Shown one piece after another: positions 7,206-13,263 of a stretch of DNA of 13,263 bases. Location of the stretch: positions 1-13,263 of the forward strand of contig QKDG01000171.1 in NCBI GenBank assembly GCA_003246805.1. The letters are read 5' to 3'. Numbering within the stretch: the first letter of the stretch is position 1; the number at the start of each line of letters is the position of its first letter. This stretch comes from Clostridia bacterium (GTDB lineage Bacteria; Bacillota; Clostridia; Oscillospirales; Ruminococcaceae). The notes below the pieces were generated by a model. The model made no database searches, was not told where the DNA came from, and saw nothing but the letters and a program-made list of their open reading frames with translations. Position numbers and translations under genes: made by a program.

Positions 7206-8825
7206 ATGAGGTTAAATAAGGCAATAATTATAGCAATTGTGTTTTGTTTTTCTTTTATGTTTTCCGCCTGCTCAAAAGACGATGGCGCGGATAAAATTAT
7301 CAGATATCCCCTTATTTCTGACCCTCAGAATCTTGACCCTCAGCTTGCAACCGATTCTTCATCGCTGATGATTATAGGGAATTTGTATGAGGGGCTTTTT
7401 AAAAGGGATGCACAGGGCAATGTTATTAATGGAACAGCCGAATCCTATACTGTTTCGTCTGATGGGCTGACATATACTTTTAAACTTAGGGAAAATGCTT
7501 TCTGGAAAGGTATAAATGATATTGAAGAAAATGTTACCGCAAGTGACTTTGTTTTTGCTTTAAGGCGTATCGTAAACCCTAAAACATATTCACCCTATTC
7601 AGAAAGCTATTTATGTATAAAAAATGCAGAGCAAATTATTGAGGGCAGCTTGCCTGTTGATGAATTAGGGGTAAGAGCAAACGGCGATTATGAGCTTATT
7701 ATTGAGCTTGCATATCTTAATCCTGAATTTATAAATCTGATGGCGCAGTCATCATCAATGCCCTGTAATGAGGAATTTTTTTATAACACAAACGGTAAAT
7801 ACGGGCTTGAAACAGAGAGCGTTTATGCAAACGGCCCCTTTTATCTTACCCAATGGATATATGACCCCTATGGGCAGGATAATTATCTGATTTTAAAGAG
7901 AAATACGCATTATAATCAATACAGCAAGGTTTACCCATCTGGACTAAACTTTTTTATTGTAAAAGACCAGGCAAAAATAATTGAGAATTTTAACAATTCA
8001 AAATACGAGGCAATTGCAGATGACGGCACAAGCAAGGAGCTTTATAATAACAAGAATAATGTATCCGAATATGATACCATATCAAGCGGTATTGTTTTTA
8101 ATATAAACAATGATATTCTAAAAGACAATTCAGTAAGAAAAGCACTGGCAATTTGCATTGATAGAAATGATGAAGAAAATCAAGCTACGGGGGGCATAAA
8201 AACCTCATACGGTTTAATTCCCAAAAATGTTACAATGCTAAACAAAAGCTACCGTGAGCTGGCGGCTGAGCCTGCGATAGGGCAATTTAACAAAGAACTT
8301 TCACAATATTTGTGGCTTAGTGCTTTGACACAGGCAGAAAAAAATCTGCTCAACAGTGCAACAATAATTGTGCCGCAAAGCTATGGTTATAGCGAGAATA
8401 TTGATTATGTCTTACAGCAATGGCATGAAACGCTTGAGCTATACTGCTCGGTTGAAATCTTGCCAGACAATGAATATAAAAGCAGGATTTCCTCTGGTAA
8501 TTATTATTTTGCACTGGCTGAAATAAAAGGGGAAGAAAACAGCCCCGAAGCATTTCTATCCTTCTTTAAAACAGGCACGGATAACAACAGCTTTAAATTT
8601 TCAATATCAGAATTTGACGGTATTTTGGCAAAAAAAAATACTACTGCAAATTTGTCAGTAGCATTAACATATTATTCTCAAGCAGAAAAATACCTTATAG
8701 ATAATTTTTATTATGTCCCACTTTTTTATCAGAAGGAGTATTTAGTATATGATAATTCGGTTGAAGGGCTGATTTTTGACCCTTTTACGAATCAGATATA
8801 TTTCAGGGAATCAAAAAAGTTTTAG
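7206..8825 (+). CDS. Oligopeptide-type ABC transporter solute-binding lipoprotein
   Basis: A 539-residue lipoprotein of the OppA/DppA (SBP_bac_5) family, which binds peptides or similar solutes outside the membrane and hands them to an ABC permease. The signal peptide ends at the lipobox FSAC with Cys22. The mature start has the family hallmarks DPQNLDPQLATDSSSL and NLYEGLFKRDAQGNV, then GLTYTFKLRENAFWKG and a VTASDFVFALRRIVNP segment. The later SGIVFNINNDILKDNSVRKA stretch is also typical. The ATG at 7206 has GGGAGAG 7 bases upstream. No permease or ATPase gene is near, so it must work with a transporter encoded elsewhere or act alone as a sensor. Its last 15 bases overlap the convergent DUF2752 gene. 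Confidence 0.9.
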   Translation: MRLNKAIIIAIVFCFSFMFSACSKDDGADKIIRYPLISDPQNLDPQLATDSSSLMIIGNLYEGLFKRDAQGNVINGTAESYTVSSDGLTYTFKLRENAFWKGINDIEENVTASDFVFALRRIVNPKTYSPYSESYLCIKNAEQIIEGSLPVDELGVRANGDYELIIELAYLNPEFINLMAQSSSMPCNEEFFYNTNGKYGLETESVYANGPFYLTQWIYDPYGQDNYLILKRNTHYNQYSKVYPSGLNFFIVKDQAKIIENFNNSKYEAIADDGTSKELYNNKNNVSEYDTISSGIVFNINNDILKDNSVRKALAICIDRNDEENQATGGIKTSYGLIPKNVTMLNKSYRELAAEPAIGQFNKELSQYLWLSALTQAEKNLLNSATIIVPQSYGYSENIDYVLQQWHETLELYCSVEILPDNEYKSRISSGNYYFALAEIKGEENSPEAFLSFFKTGTDNNSFKFSISEFDGILAKKNTTANLSVALTYYSQAEKYLIDNFYYVPLFYQKEYLVYDNSVEGLIFDPFTNQIYFRESKKF

Positions 8826-9188
8826 GTTCCTCAAAATAGTGAATAACACCCCAAAAACGCACCAGGCATAACAAACTTTCAGGCAATACAGTTTTTTGAT
8901 AAGCTGTATTGCTTTTTTATTTATTATTGAAATATTAAGCAACAAAACAAACAAGCCCCCGTATATCAAAAGCAAAAACATAAAAGGGTTGAAGAAAAAA
9001 GCCTCGGAAATTCTGAAATGAAGCAGGCTTATAATCATTCTTGTCCCCCCGCAGGATATACATAAAAGCCCCGACAATTTGTGTATATAACATTCGGGCA
9101 GGGCAATTTTTTCTAAAAACAATAGAGCCAAAACAAAACATATTATGAGAATAAAATCGCAAATAAGTATTTTATTTTTGTAATTCAT
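8811..9188 (-). CDS. DUF2752 family membrane protein
   Basis: A 125-residue membrane protein of the DUF2752 family, whose function is not established. The diagnostic pattern is present: Cys33, then Cys43-x2-Cys46 followed by GGTR (47-50), the amphipathic SLLHFRISEAFFFNP ending in Asn67-Pro68, and a closing RN (120-121) after the last helix. Membrane helices lie at about 7-27, 69-90 and 104-118. The ATG at 9188 is one base past the stop of the upstream DUF4190 gene and has no clear ribosome binding site, so translation is probably coupled. It is the last gene of a minus-strand cluster of small membrane proteins. Its end overlaps the convergent solute-binding gene by 15 bases, and it contains that gene's terminator. 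Confidence 0.85.
   Translation of the reverse strand: MNYKNKILICDFILIICFVLALLFLEKIALPECYIHKLSGLLCISCGGTRMIISLLHFRISEAFFFNPFMFLLLIYGGLFVLLLNISIINKKAIQLIKKLYCLKVCYAWCVFGVLFTILRNLKLF
8883..8920 (+). terminator. Intrinsic terminator of the solute-binding gene, inside the DUF2752 coding sequence
   Basis: GCAATACAG (8883-8891) pairs perfectly with CTGTATTGC (8904-8912). The stem can extend inward by a G-T and two T-A pairs to a 6-base loop. TTTTTTATTTATT follows directly. It lies 58 bases after the stop at 8825, on the plus strand, and coincides with codons 93-102 of the opposing DUF2752 gene. Confidence 0.85.
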
Positions 9189-9189
9189 A

Positions 9190-9504
9190 TTAATAATTGA
9201 AAAAATTGTAGTCGTATGAATATTCGGTAGCAGAATCAGAAATTAAAGATATCCCGAATATTATTGACAAAACAATACCAACGATACCAATTACAAGCCC
9301 TGCTATTGCCAGGCCTTTATTTTTATTTTTTAGACCTACACCGCCAAAGATAATAGCGAGCAAGTTTAAAGGTATTCCCAAAAACCACACACAGCTAAGT
9401 AGCATTCCTACAATGCTGAGAACAAGCGCAGCTATACCAAAACCTGTTTTATCATTATTTGGGGGATAAGGTTGAAAATTATTGTATTGATTGTTATAAT
9501 CCAT
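9190..9504 (-). CDS. DUF4190 small membrane protein (paralog 2)
   Basis: A 104-residue protein with a short Asn/Tyr/Pro-rich cytosolic head (1-18), glycine-rich hydrophobic segments at about 21-58 and 64-88, and a Tyr-rich tail ending YDYNFFNY. The pattern GIAALVLSIVG...GLAIAGLVIGIVG is typical of DUF4190 as I know it; no function is established for the family. AAAGGAG (9510-9516) lies 5 bases before the ATG. It is a paralog of the gene at 9599-9901, sharing the MDYNN start and Tyr/Asn end, and a hairpin separates the two. The DUF2752 gene begins one base after its stop. Confidence 0.85.
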   Translation of the reverse strand: MDYNNQYNNFQPYPPNNDKTGFGIAALVLSIVGMLLSCVWFLGIPLNLLAIIFGGVGLKNKNKGLAIAGLVIGIVGIVLSIIFGISLISDSATEYSYDYNFFNY

Positions 9505-9540
9505 AAAAACTCCTTTACAAACAGAAATTTATTTTATCTC

Positions 9541-9582
9541 AAATTAAATAAATAAAGCATACACATACAGTGTATGCTTTAT
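9541..9582 (-). terminator. Terminator or attenuator between the two DUF4190 genes
   Basis: AAAGCATACAC (9554-9564) and GTGTATGCTTT (9570-9580) are perfect inverted repeats, extendable to 13 bp, around a 5-base loop. Reading on the minus strand the stem runs into TTTATTTATTT. It would stop most transcripts after the first DUF4190 gene and let part through to the second and to DUF2752; I see no separate convincing promoter for these. Confidence 0.75.
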
Positions 9583-9598
9583 AGCTATGTAGCGGGGA

Positions 9599-9901
9599 TT
9601 AATAGTTATAGCCGTAGGTATTCAGCCAGCTTTGACCAGCTGCTGCTCCAATAGCTGCTAAAATTAGTAAGCCAATACATAGAACAAGGCCGATAACGCC
9701 CATTACAAGGCCAGCTGTTGCCAAGCCACTTTTACCAGCTTTGCCGCCAATATAACCTAAGATTATAGCTATTATTGAACAAGGGATGCTGATAAACCAA
9801 AAGCAACAGAATACGATTGAAACGATACCCAAAACTAATGATGCCACGCACATACCGTTTTTTGGGTGCTTCTGTGGTAATTGCTCGTTGTTATAATCCA
9901 T
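9599..9901 (-). CDS. DUF4190 small membrane protein (paralog 1)
   Basis: A 100-residue protein with a polar head MDYNNEQLPQKHPKNG, a first hydrophobic hairpin (about 17-52, with four Cys: 18, 32, 33 and 41) and a second (about 59-86), ending NTYGYNY. The SLVLGIVSIV...GLATAGLVMGVIGLVL pattern is that of DUF4190. No enzyme motif is visible. GAGGAGG (9910-9916) lies 8 bases upstream of the ATG, and a consensus promoter sits at 9932-9960, so this is probably one of the more strongly expressed genes in the window. It is followed by a 13-bp hairpin, then a paralog. Confidence 0.85.
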   Translation of the reverse strand: MDYNNEQLPQKHPKNGMCVASLVLGIVSIVFCCFWFISIPCSIIAIILGYIGGKAGKSGLATAGLVMGVIGLVLCIGLLILAAIGAAAGQSWLNTYGYNY

Positions 9902-9931
9902 AATAAAATCCTCCTCAACTAATATGACTTC

Positions 9932-9960
9932 ATTATAATATATTAAAAAAAATATGTCAA
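9932..9960 (-). promoter_or_regulatory. Perfect sigma-A-type promoter of the DUF4190/DUF2752 cluster
   Basis: On the minus strand a perfect TTGACA (9955-9960) and a perfect TATAAT (9932-9937) are separated by exactly 17 bases. Transcription would start near 9925, about 24 bases before the start codon. Confidence 0.85.
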
Positions 9961-10021
9961 TATGTGTATAGATATTTGTTACATTTTATAGAAAAAAAGA
10001 TAAATTTATTATACAATTTAA

Positions 10022-10061
10022 CAAAAAATATAAAAATAAAAGGGATGCATACCGCATCCCT
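10022..10061 (-). terminator. rpmB terminator
   Basis: AGGGATGC (10041-10048) and GCATCCCT (10054-10061) form a perfect 8-bp stem with a 5-base loop. On the minus strand it is followed by TTTTATTTTTATATTTTTT. It lies about 20 bases after the rpmB stop. Confidence 0.85.
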
Positions 10062-10082
10062 GATTTTCGAAATAGTTAACAA

Positions 10083-10271
10083 CTAAACAGCACGAGTTAC
10101 CTTATTTGAACGTAAACATCTTGAGCACGCATATACGTGACAAGGAGTACCGTTTACAACTGCTTTAACACGCCTTACATTAGGTTTCCATGTTCTGTTA
10201 GTACGTCTGTGTGAGTGAGACACCTTTATTCCGAAAGTTACACCTTTTCCGCAAATTTCACATTTTGCCAT
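10083..10271 (-). CDS. rpmB: 50S ribosomal protein L28
   Basis: L28 is a small protein of the large ribosomal subunit. The 62-residue product starts MAKCEICGKG and includes GIKVSHSHRRTNRTWKPN, the characteristic L28 core. It is the zinc-binding form: Cys4-x2-Cys7 and Cys49-x2-Cys52 make a four-Cys site. AAGGAGG (10281-10287) lies 9 bases before the ATG. The gene stands alone between its own promoter (10317-10345) and its own terminator (10022-10061). Confidence 0.97.
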   Translation of the reverse strand: MAKCEICGKGVTFGIKVSHSHRRTNRTWKPNVRRVKAVVNGTPCHVYACSRCLRSNKVTRAV

Positions 10272-10316
10272 TAGGTTGCACCTCCTTTTCTAAACTTTCA
10301 TAAAGTCAACAGAATA

Positions 10317-10345
10317 ATTTTATCAGATAAAATAATAAAAATCAA
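10317..10345 (-). promoter_or_regulatory. rpmB promoter
   Basis: On the minus strand TTGATT (10340-10345), 17 bases, TAAAAT (10317-10322), with TG one base upstream of the -10 (extended -10). The leader is about 40 bases. The divergent site-2 protease promoter lies about 70 bases to the right. Confidence 0.65.
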
Positions 10346-10414
10346 GCCTTTTTGAAAAAAATCTATAAAAAAGTTTTTCCTGCCAATAATCAGTCAAACA
10401 TAAGTACATTATAC

Positions 10415-10443
10415 TTGAAATTTATACTAAATAGTTATATAAT
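10415..10443 (+). promoter_or_regulatory. Promoter of the site-2 protease-scpAB operon
   Basis: TTGAAA (10415-10420), a 17-base spacer and a perfect TATAAT (10438-10443). The leader is about 55 bases and ends in the GAGGAAGG ribosome binding site before 10505. It is the only promoter I see for the four plus-strand genes to the right edge. Confidence 0.75.
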
Positions 10444-10504
10444 TATATAAAATCTACATTTTTAAAATGGGTAGTTATATTTTTTAATAAAGAGGAAGGC
10501 AGAA

Positions 10505-11164
10505 ATGTTTAGAAATTTTGATTTAATAAATTATGCAATAAAGGCTTTGGTGCTTGTTACCGCACTTCCTATTCACGAATGTGCGCATGCGTGGGTGGCA
10601 AGCCTTTTGGGCGACAATACAGCTAAAAATCAGGGCAGAATCACACTTAATCCGTTAAAGCATCTTGATTTATTTGGCTCGATAGCAATGCTACTTGTCG
10701 GTTTTGGTTGGGCAAAGCCTGTTCCCATAAATCCAAGGAACTTTAAAAATCCAAAGGCAGGCATGGCAATTTCATCCCTTGCAGGGCCACTCTCCAATAT
10801 TCTGCTTGCATATATTTGTCTTATTATTTATAGGATACTTGATTTTGTACAGTATGTCAACAATACTGATTTGAGCGTTATAATGCAGGTTTTTGGGATA
10901 ATGACTTCCTTGAATATCCTGCTGGGTATATTCAACCTTCTTCCTATACCACCGCTTGATGGTTCAAGGCTCGCAACACTTTTTCTTCCGCAAAGAACAT
11001 ATTTTAAAATAATGCAATATGAGCAGTATATTTTCATTGGTCTTATAGTTGTATTGTATTCAGGAATTCTTGACTGGCCACTCAGTTTTTTACGGGGTTT
11101 AGTATTTAATTTATTGTGGTTTTTGTCAGACTTTTTAATCCCTGTATTTGAGATGATTTTATGA
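10505..11164 (+). CDS. Site-2 protease family (M50) zinc metalloprotease
   Basis: A 219-residue intramembrane protease of the M50 family, small-form type without a PDZ domain. The zinc ligands are His24 and His28 in HECAH (HExxH type) and probably Asp152 in LLPIPPLDGSR. GWAKPVPINP (68-77) and SLAGPLSNILLA (91-102) are typical of the family. About five to six hydrophobic segments are present. It is not SpoIVFB or RasP by length and layout, and the substrate is unknown. GAGGAAGG precedes the ATG. Its stop overlaps the scpA start as ATGA, so the two are cotranslated; this pairing with scpAB is a common gene order in Clostridia. Confidence 0.92.
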   Translation: MFRNFDLINYAIKALVLVTALPIHECAHAWVASLLGDNTAKNQGRITLNPLKHLDLFGSIAMLLVGFGWAKPVPINPRNFKNPKAGMAISSLAGPLSNILLAYICLIIYRILDFVQYVNNTDLSVIMQVFGIMTSLNILLGIFNLLPIPPLDGSRLATLFLPQRTYFKIMQYEQYIFIGLIVVLYSGILDWPLSFLRGLVFNLLWFLSDFLIPVFEMIL

Positions 11165-11877
11165 TGAACAATATTTCTTACAAGCTTGAAAGCTTTGAGG
11201 GGCCTCTTGACCTTCTTTTGCATCTTATATCAAAGCATAAGCTTGATATAATGAATATAGAGATATCACTGCTTCTTGAACAGTATCTTCAATATATGGA
11301 TAATTTATCAGAGCAGGATATGGAATATGCAGGTGAATTTCTTGAAATGGCGGCAAGGCTTGTTTATATAAAAACCTTATCCCTGTTGCCACAGTATGAT
11401 GAGGCAAACGAGCTTAAAAAAGAACTTCAGGGAAGACTCATCGAATATTCTCTATGCAAGAAAGCGGCGTTGCTTTTGCAAGAACGTTATATAGGCGGGG
11501 ATGTTTTCGTCCGTTTACCTGTTGAGATTGATATTGATAAAACCTATGAGCTTATGCATAATAAGAAAGAGCTTTTGTCGGCTTATCGTGTTATGCTGAC
11601 AAAAGGGAAAAACAATCTTCCGGTTGAGCCTGATGTTTTTAAGCCAATTGTTTCAAAAAAATTTGCTTCGGTTACATCGAAAATTATTTTTGTTTTAAAA
11701 AAGCTATATAAAGGCGAGATTTTTGAATTGGACAGGCTTTATGAAGGTATCAGCGACCGCAGTGAGAGGATAGCGACTTTTCTTGCTGTTCTCGAACTTA
11801 CTAAGTCGGGCAGGGTAACGCTGGACAGCAACAATACTCAAATCAGCTTTAACAGGCCGTTAAAGTCAAATGTATAG
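11161..11877 (+). CDS. scpA: Segregation and condensation protein A (kleisin of SMC)
   Basis: ScpA bridges the two SMC heads and binds ScpB to form the bacterial condensin that organises and separates chromosomes. The 238-residue product opens with the signature SFEGPLDLLLHLISKHKLDI (about 9-28), followed by the acidic helical N-terminal domain. The C-terminal winged-helix part has KIIFVLKKLYKGEIFELDRL and ATFLAVLELTKSGRVTL, typical of kleisins. Length is usual. The start is ATG 11161, overlapping the upstream stop in ATGA, or ATG 11164; the ribosome binding site is weak, in keeping with coupling. scpB follows after 20 bases. Confidence 0.96.
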   Translation: MMNNISYKLESFEGPLDLLLHLISKHKLDIMNIEISLLLEQYLQYMDNLSEQDMEYAGEFLEMAARLVYIKTLSLLPQYDEANELKKELQGRLIEYSLCKKAALLLQERYIGGDVFVRLPVEIDIDKTYELMHNKKELLSAYRVMLTKGKNNLPVEPDVFKPIVSKKFASVTSKIIFVLKKLYKGEIFELDRLYEGISDRSERIATFLAVLELTKSGRVTLDSNNTQISFNRPLKSNV

Positions 11878-11897
11878 AATTGAAAGGTTAATCAGTT

Positions 11898-12473
11898 ATG
11901 AATTTGGAGAGTAAAGTTTCGGTTATTGAGGCTGTTTTGTTTGCAAGTGGCGAGCCGATAAGCAACGAAAAGCTGGCAGCGGCTGCCGGCGTAGAAAAAA
12001 AGCTGGTTTCAAAGCTGATAGGCTTGCTTATAGAAAGATACGAGAGCTGTAAAAGTGCTTTGACGGTTTTATCACTTGATGACAGCTATCAGCTTACCAC
12101 AAGGTGCGAATATGCTGAGAATATAAAGGCAGTAATAAAAAGCAGGAAGAATACGGCGTTAACCCCCGCAGCGATGGAAGTTCTGACGATTATTGCATAT
12201 AACCAGCCTGTCACAAAATCCTTTGTTGAGCATGTGCGTGGGGTAGAAAGCTCATCGATAGTTAATTCACTTGTAGAAAAAGACTTGCTTGAAGAAGCAG
12301 GCAGGCTTGATGTTCCCGGCAGGCCGATAGCATATAAAACAACAAATACTTTTTTAAGATGCTTTGATATGTCAATAATTGAGGAGCTTCCGCCTTTGCC
12401 AAGCCACAGCGAGCAGGTCAGCTTCAATGATGTGAATGAAGAGGATGAAGAAAATGAAGAAGTATTAGTTTAG
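11898..12473 (+). CDS. scpB: Segregation and condensation protein B
   Basis: ScpB dimers bind ScpA and complete the SMC condensin. The 191-residue protein has the two winged-helix domains expected: the first with VIEAVLFASGEPIS (9-22), the second with TPAAMEVLTIIAYNQPVTK, then VPGRPIAYKTT and TFLRCFDM. The end is an acidic tail (NEEDEENEEV) usual for the family. GAAAGG lies upstream of the ATG at 11898. The next gene follows after 15 bases with AAGGAGAA, so the operon continues. Confidence 0.96.
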   Translation: MNLESKVSVIEAVLFASGEPISNEKLAAAAGVEKKLVSKLIGLLIERYESCKSALTVLSLDDSYQLTTRCEYAENIKAVIKSRKNTALTPAAMEVLTIIAYNQPVTKSFVEHVRGVESSSIVNSLVEKDLLEEAGRLDVPGRPIAYKTTNTFLRCFDMSIIEELPPLPSHSEQVSFNDVNEEDEENEEVLV

Positions 12474-12488
12474 TATAAGGAGAATGTA

Positions 12489-13263
12489 ATGATAGTTTTG
12501 TATATAATTCTATCAATAATTGTATTGATATTCATACTCTTACATTTTTCTGTAATAAGCTTCATCAACAATAATTTTGAGGTTAAAGTAAAGTATCTGT
12601 TTTTCACTATTTTCCCTTTAAAAGAAAAAAAGCAGAAAATAAAAAAACCAAAAAAGTTTAGCAAAAAAAAGCGAAGCGAGATTGAAGCACAGCTTGAAAA
12701 AGAAAAGCAGGCTTATAATCAGCTCCTTGAAAAAAGTATAAAAGAATCGCTTAACAATGATAGCCCGCAGGAGAATCACGAAAAAGCTACAACTCAGCAA
12801 ACAGAAATAGAGTTCGAAGAGGTTGAGCTTAAAAAGCATAACAAAATCCCTGAAAGCAATAAAAAAGCCGATAAAAACGACAAAGCTTTTGCCGATGTTG
12901 AGAAAAAACCCTCACTAAGTGATAAATTCAATGATTTAAAGAATAAATGGGAAGAAATCAAGCCATATATTCCGCTTGGTAAAAAAGCCTTTAAAAAGCT
13001 GCTGAGGGCGATAAGAATAACAGGAGTAACCCTTGATTTTATAGTGGCGGACGAAGATGCATATGAATGTGCCATGAATTACGGCAAAATTAACACTGCT
13101 GTTTACAACACGCTGGCAGTATTAAAGGTGTTCCTTATTATTCAAATCAAAAGAATCAATATCAGCGCAAGCTTTAACTCAGATAAAAGCAAATATGATT
13201 TTTGTTGTAAAATAAAAACAAGGCCAAGCACATTAATTGCAATAGCTGTGATTATTTTCATAA
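12489..13263 (+). CDS. DUF2953 domain protein, cut by the right edge
   Basis: The open frame runs from ATG 12489 (AAGGAGAA at 12477-12484) to the window end without a stop: 258 codons, C-terminus missing. It has one N-terminal membrane helix (about 1-22), a strand segment NNFEVKVKYLFFTIFPL, a long highly charged Lys/Glu-rich linker (about 45-155), and then ECAMNYGKINTAVYNTLAVL followed by RINISASFNSDKSKYDFCCKIKTR. That last part matches the DUF2953 family as I know it (YtfI-like, reported near sporulation genes). Function is not established. It is fourth in the site-2 protease-scpA-scpB operon. The equivalent protein is shorter in many genomes because the charged linker is reduced. Confidence 0.8.
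   Translation, partial: MIVLYIILSIIVLIFILLHFSVISFINNNFEVKVKYLFFTIFPLKEKKQKIKKPKKFSKKKRSEIEAQLEKEKQAYNQLLEKSIKESLNNDSPQENHEKATTQQTEIEFEEVELKKHNKIPESNKKADKNDKAFADVEKKPSLSDKFNDLKNKWEEIKPYIPLGKKAFKKLLRAIRITGVTLDFIVADEDAYECAMNYGKINTAVYNTLAVLKVFLIIQIKRINISASFNSDKSKYDFCCKIKTRPSTLIAIAVIIFI

Noticed and set aside
10828..11407. Minus-strand open frames opposite the site-2 protease and scpA
   Set aside because: Both are shadows of strongly recognisable plus-strand genes and have no family resemblance.
12470..13075. Several Phe/Leu/Ser-rich minus-strand open frames at the right end
   Set aside because: They are complements of the Lys/Glu-rich DUF2953 linker; the plus frame has a ribosome binding site, operon position and a family match.

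Overview
The window looks like ordinary chromosome from a low-GC, strictly anaerobic Gram-positive bacterium of the Clostridia, possibly a Ruminococcaceae/Oscillospirales gut organism. The sequence evidence is AT-rich intergenic DNA, strong AGGAGG-type ribosome binding sites, sigma-A-like promoters (TTGACA/TATAAT), lipobox lipoproteins, an oxygen-sensitive class III ribonucleotide reductase, and the site-2 protease-scpA-scpB-DUF2953 gene order. The genus is a guess. I see no transposase, phage gene, CRISPR array, tRNA or rRNA.

Layout. (1) Positions 1-1753, minus strand: asnB (glutamine-hydrolysing asparagine synthetase), broken by a small deletion and frameshift near 400-426 and running off the left edge. 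(2) Positions 2062-3795, plus strand: a three-gene surface operon of a membrane-anchored SGNH/GDSL hydrolase, a DUF4358 lipoprotein and a four-helix membrane protein, closed by two terminator hairpins. (3) Positions 4010-7129, plus strand: nrdD and nrdG behind a promoter whose -10 is overlapped by the first of two NrdR-box-like sites spaced 31 bp apart. About 200 bp between the genes hold three hairpins, two of them near-identical. (4) Positions 7147-8825, plus strand: an orphan OppA-type solute-binding lipoprotein with its own promoter. (5) Positions 8811-9960, minus strand: a cluster of three small membrane proteins (two DUF4190 paralogs, then DUF2752) behind a perfect TTGACA-17-TATAAT promoter. 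The terminator of the convergent solute-binding gene lies inside the DUF2752 coding sequence. (6) Positions 10030-10345, minus strand: rpmB (zinc-form L28) as a single-gene unit. (7) Positions 10415-13263, plus strand: site-2 protease, scpA, scpB and a partial DUF2953 gene in one tight operon.

How the genes work together. NrdG is the radical-SAM activase that puts the glycyl radical on NrdD, giving dNTP synthesis without oxygen, with likely NrdR control. ScpA and ScpB are the kleisin and kleisin-partner subunits of SMC condensin. The SGNH/DUF4358 operon probably acts at the cell surface. The DUF4190/DUF4190/DUF2752 cluster is the least understood part and the best candidate here for an undescribed module. 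Several annotated-length starts were shortened: asnB to 1753 (so Cys2 becomes the nucleophile), nrdD to 4102 and nrdG to 6626, each because a good ribosome binding site sits there and the upstream extension overlaps control DNA or lacks family residues.
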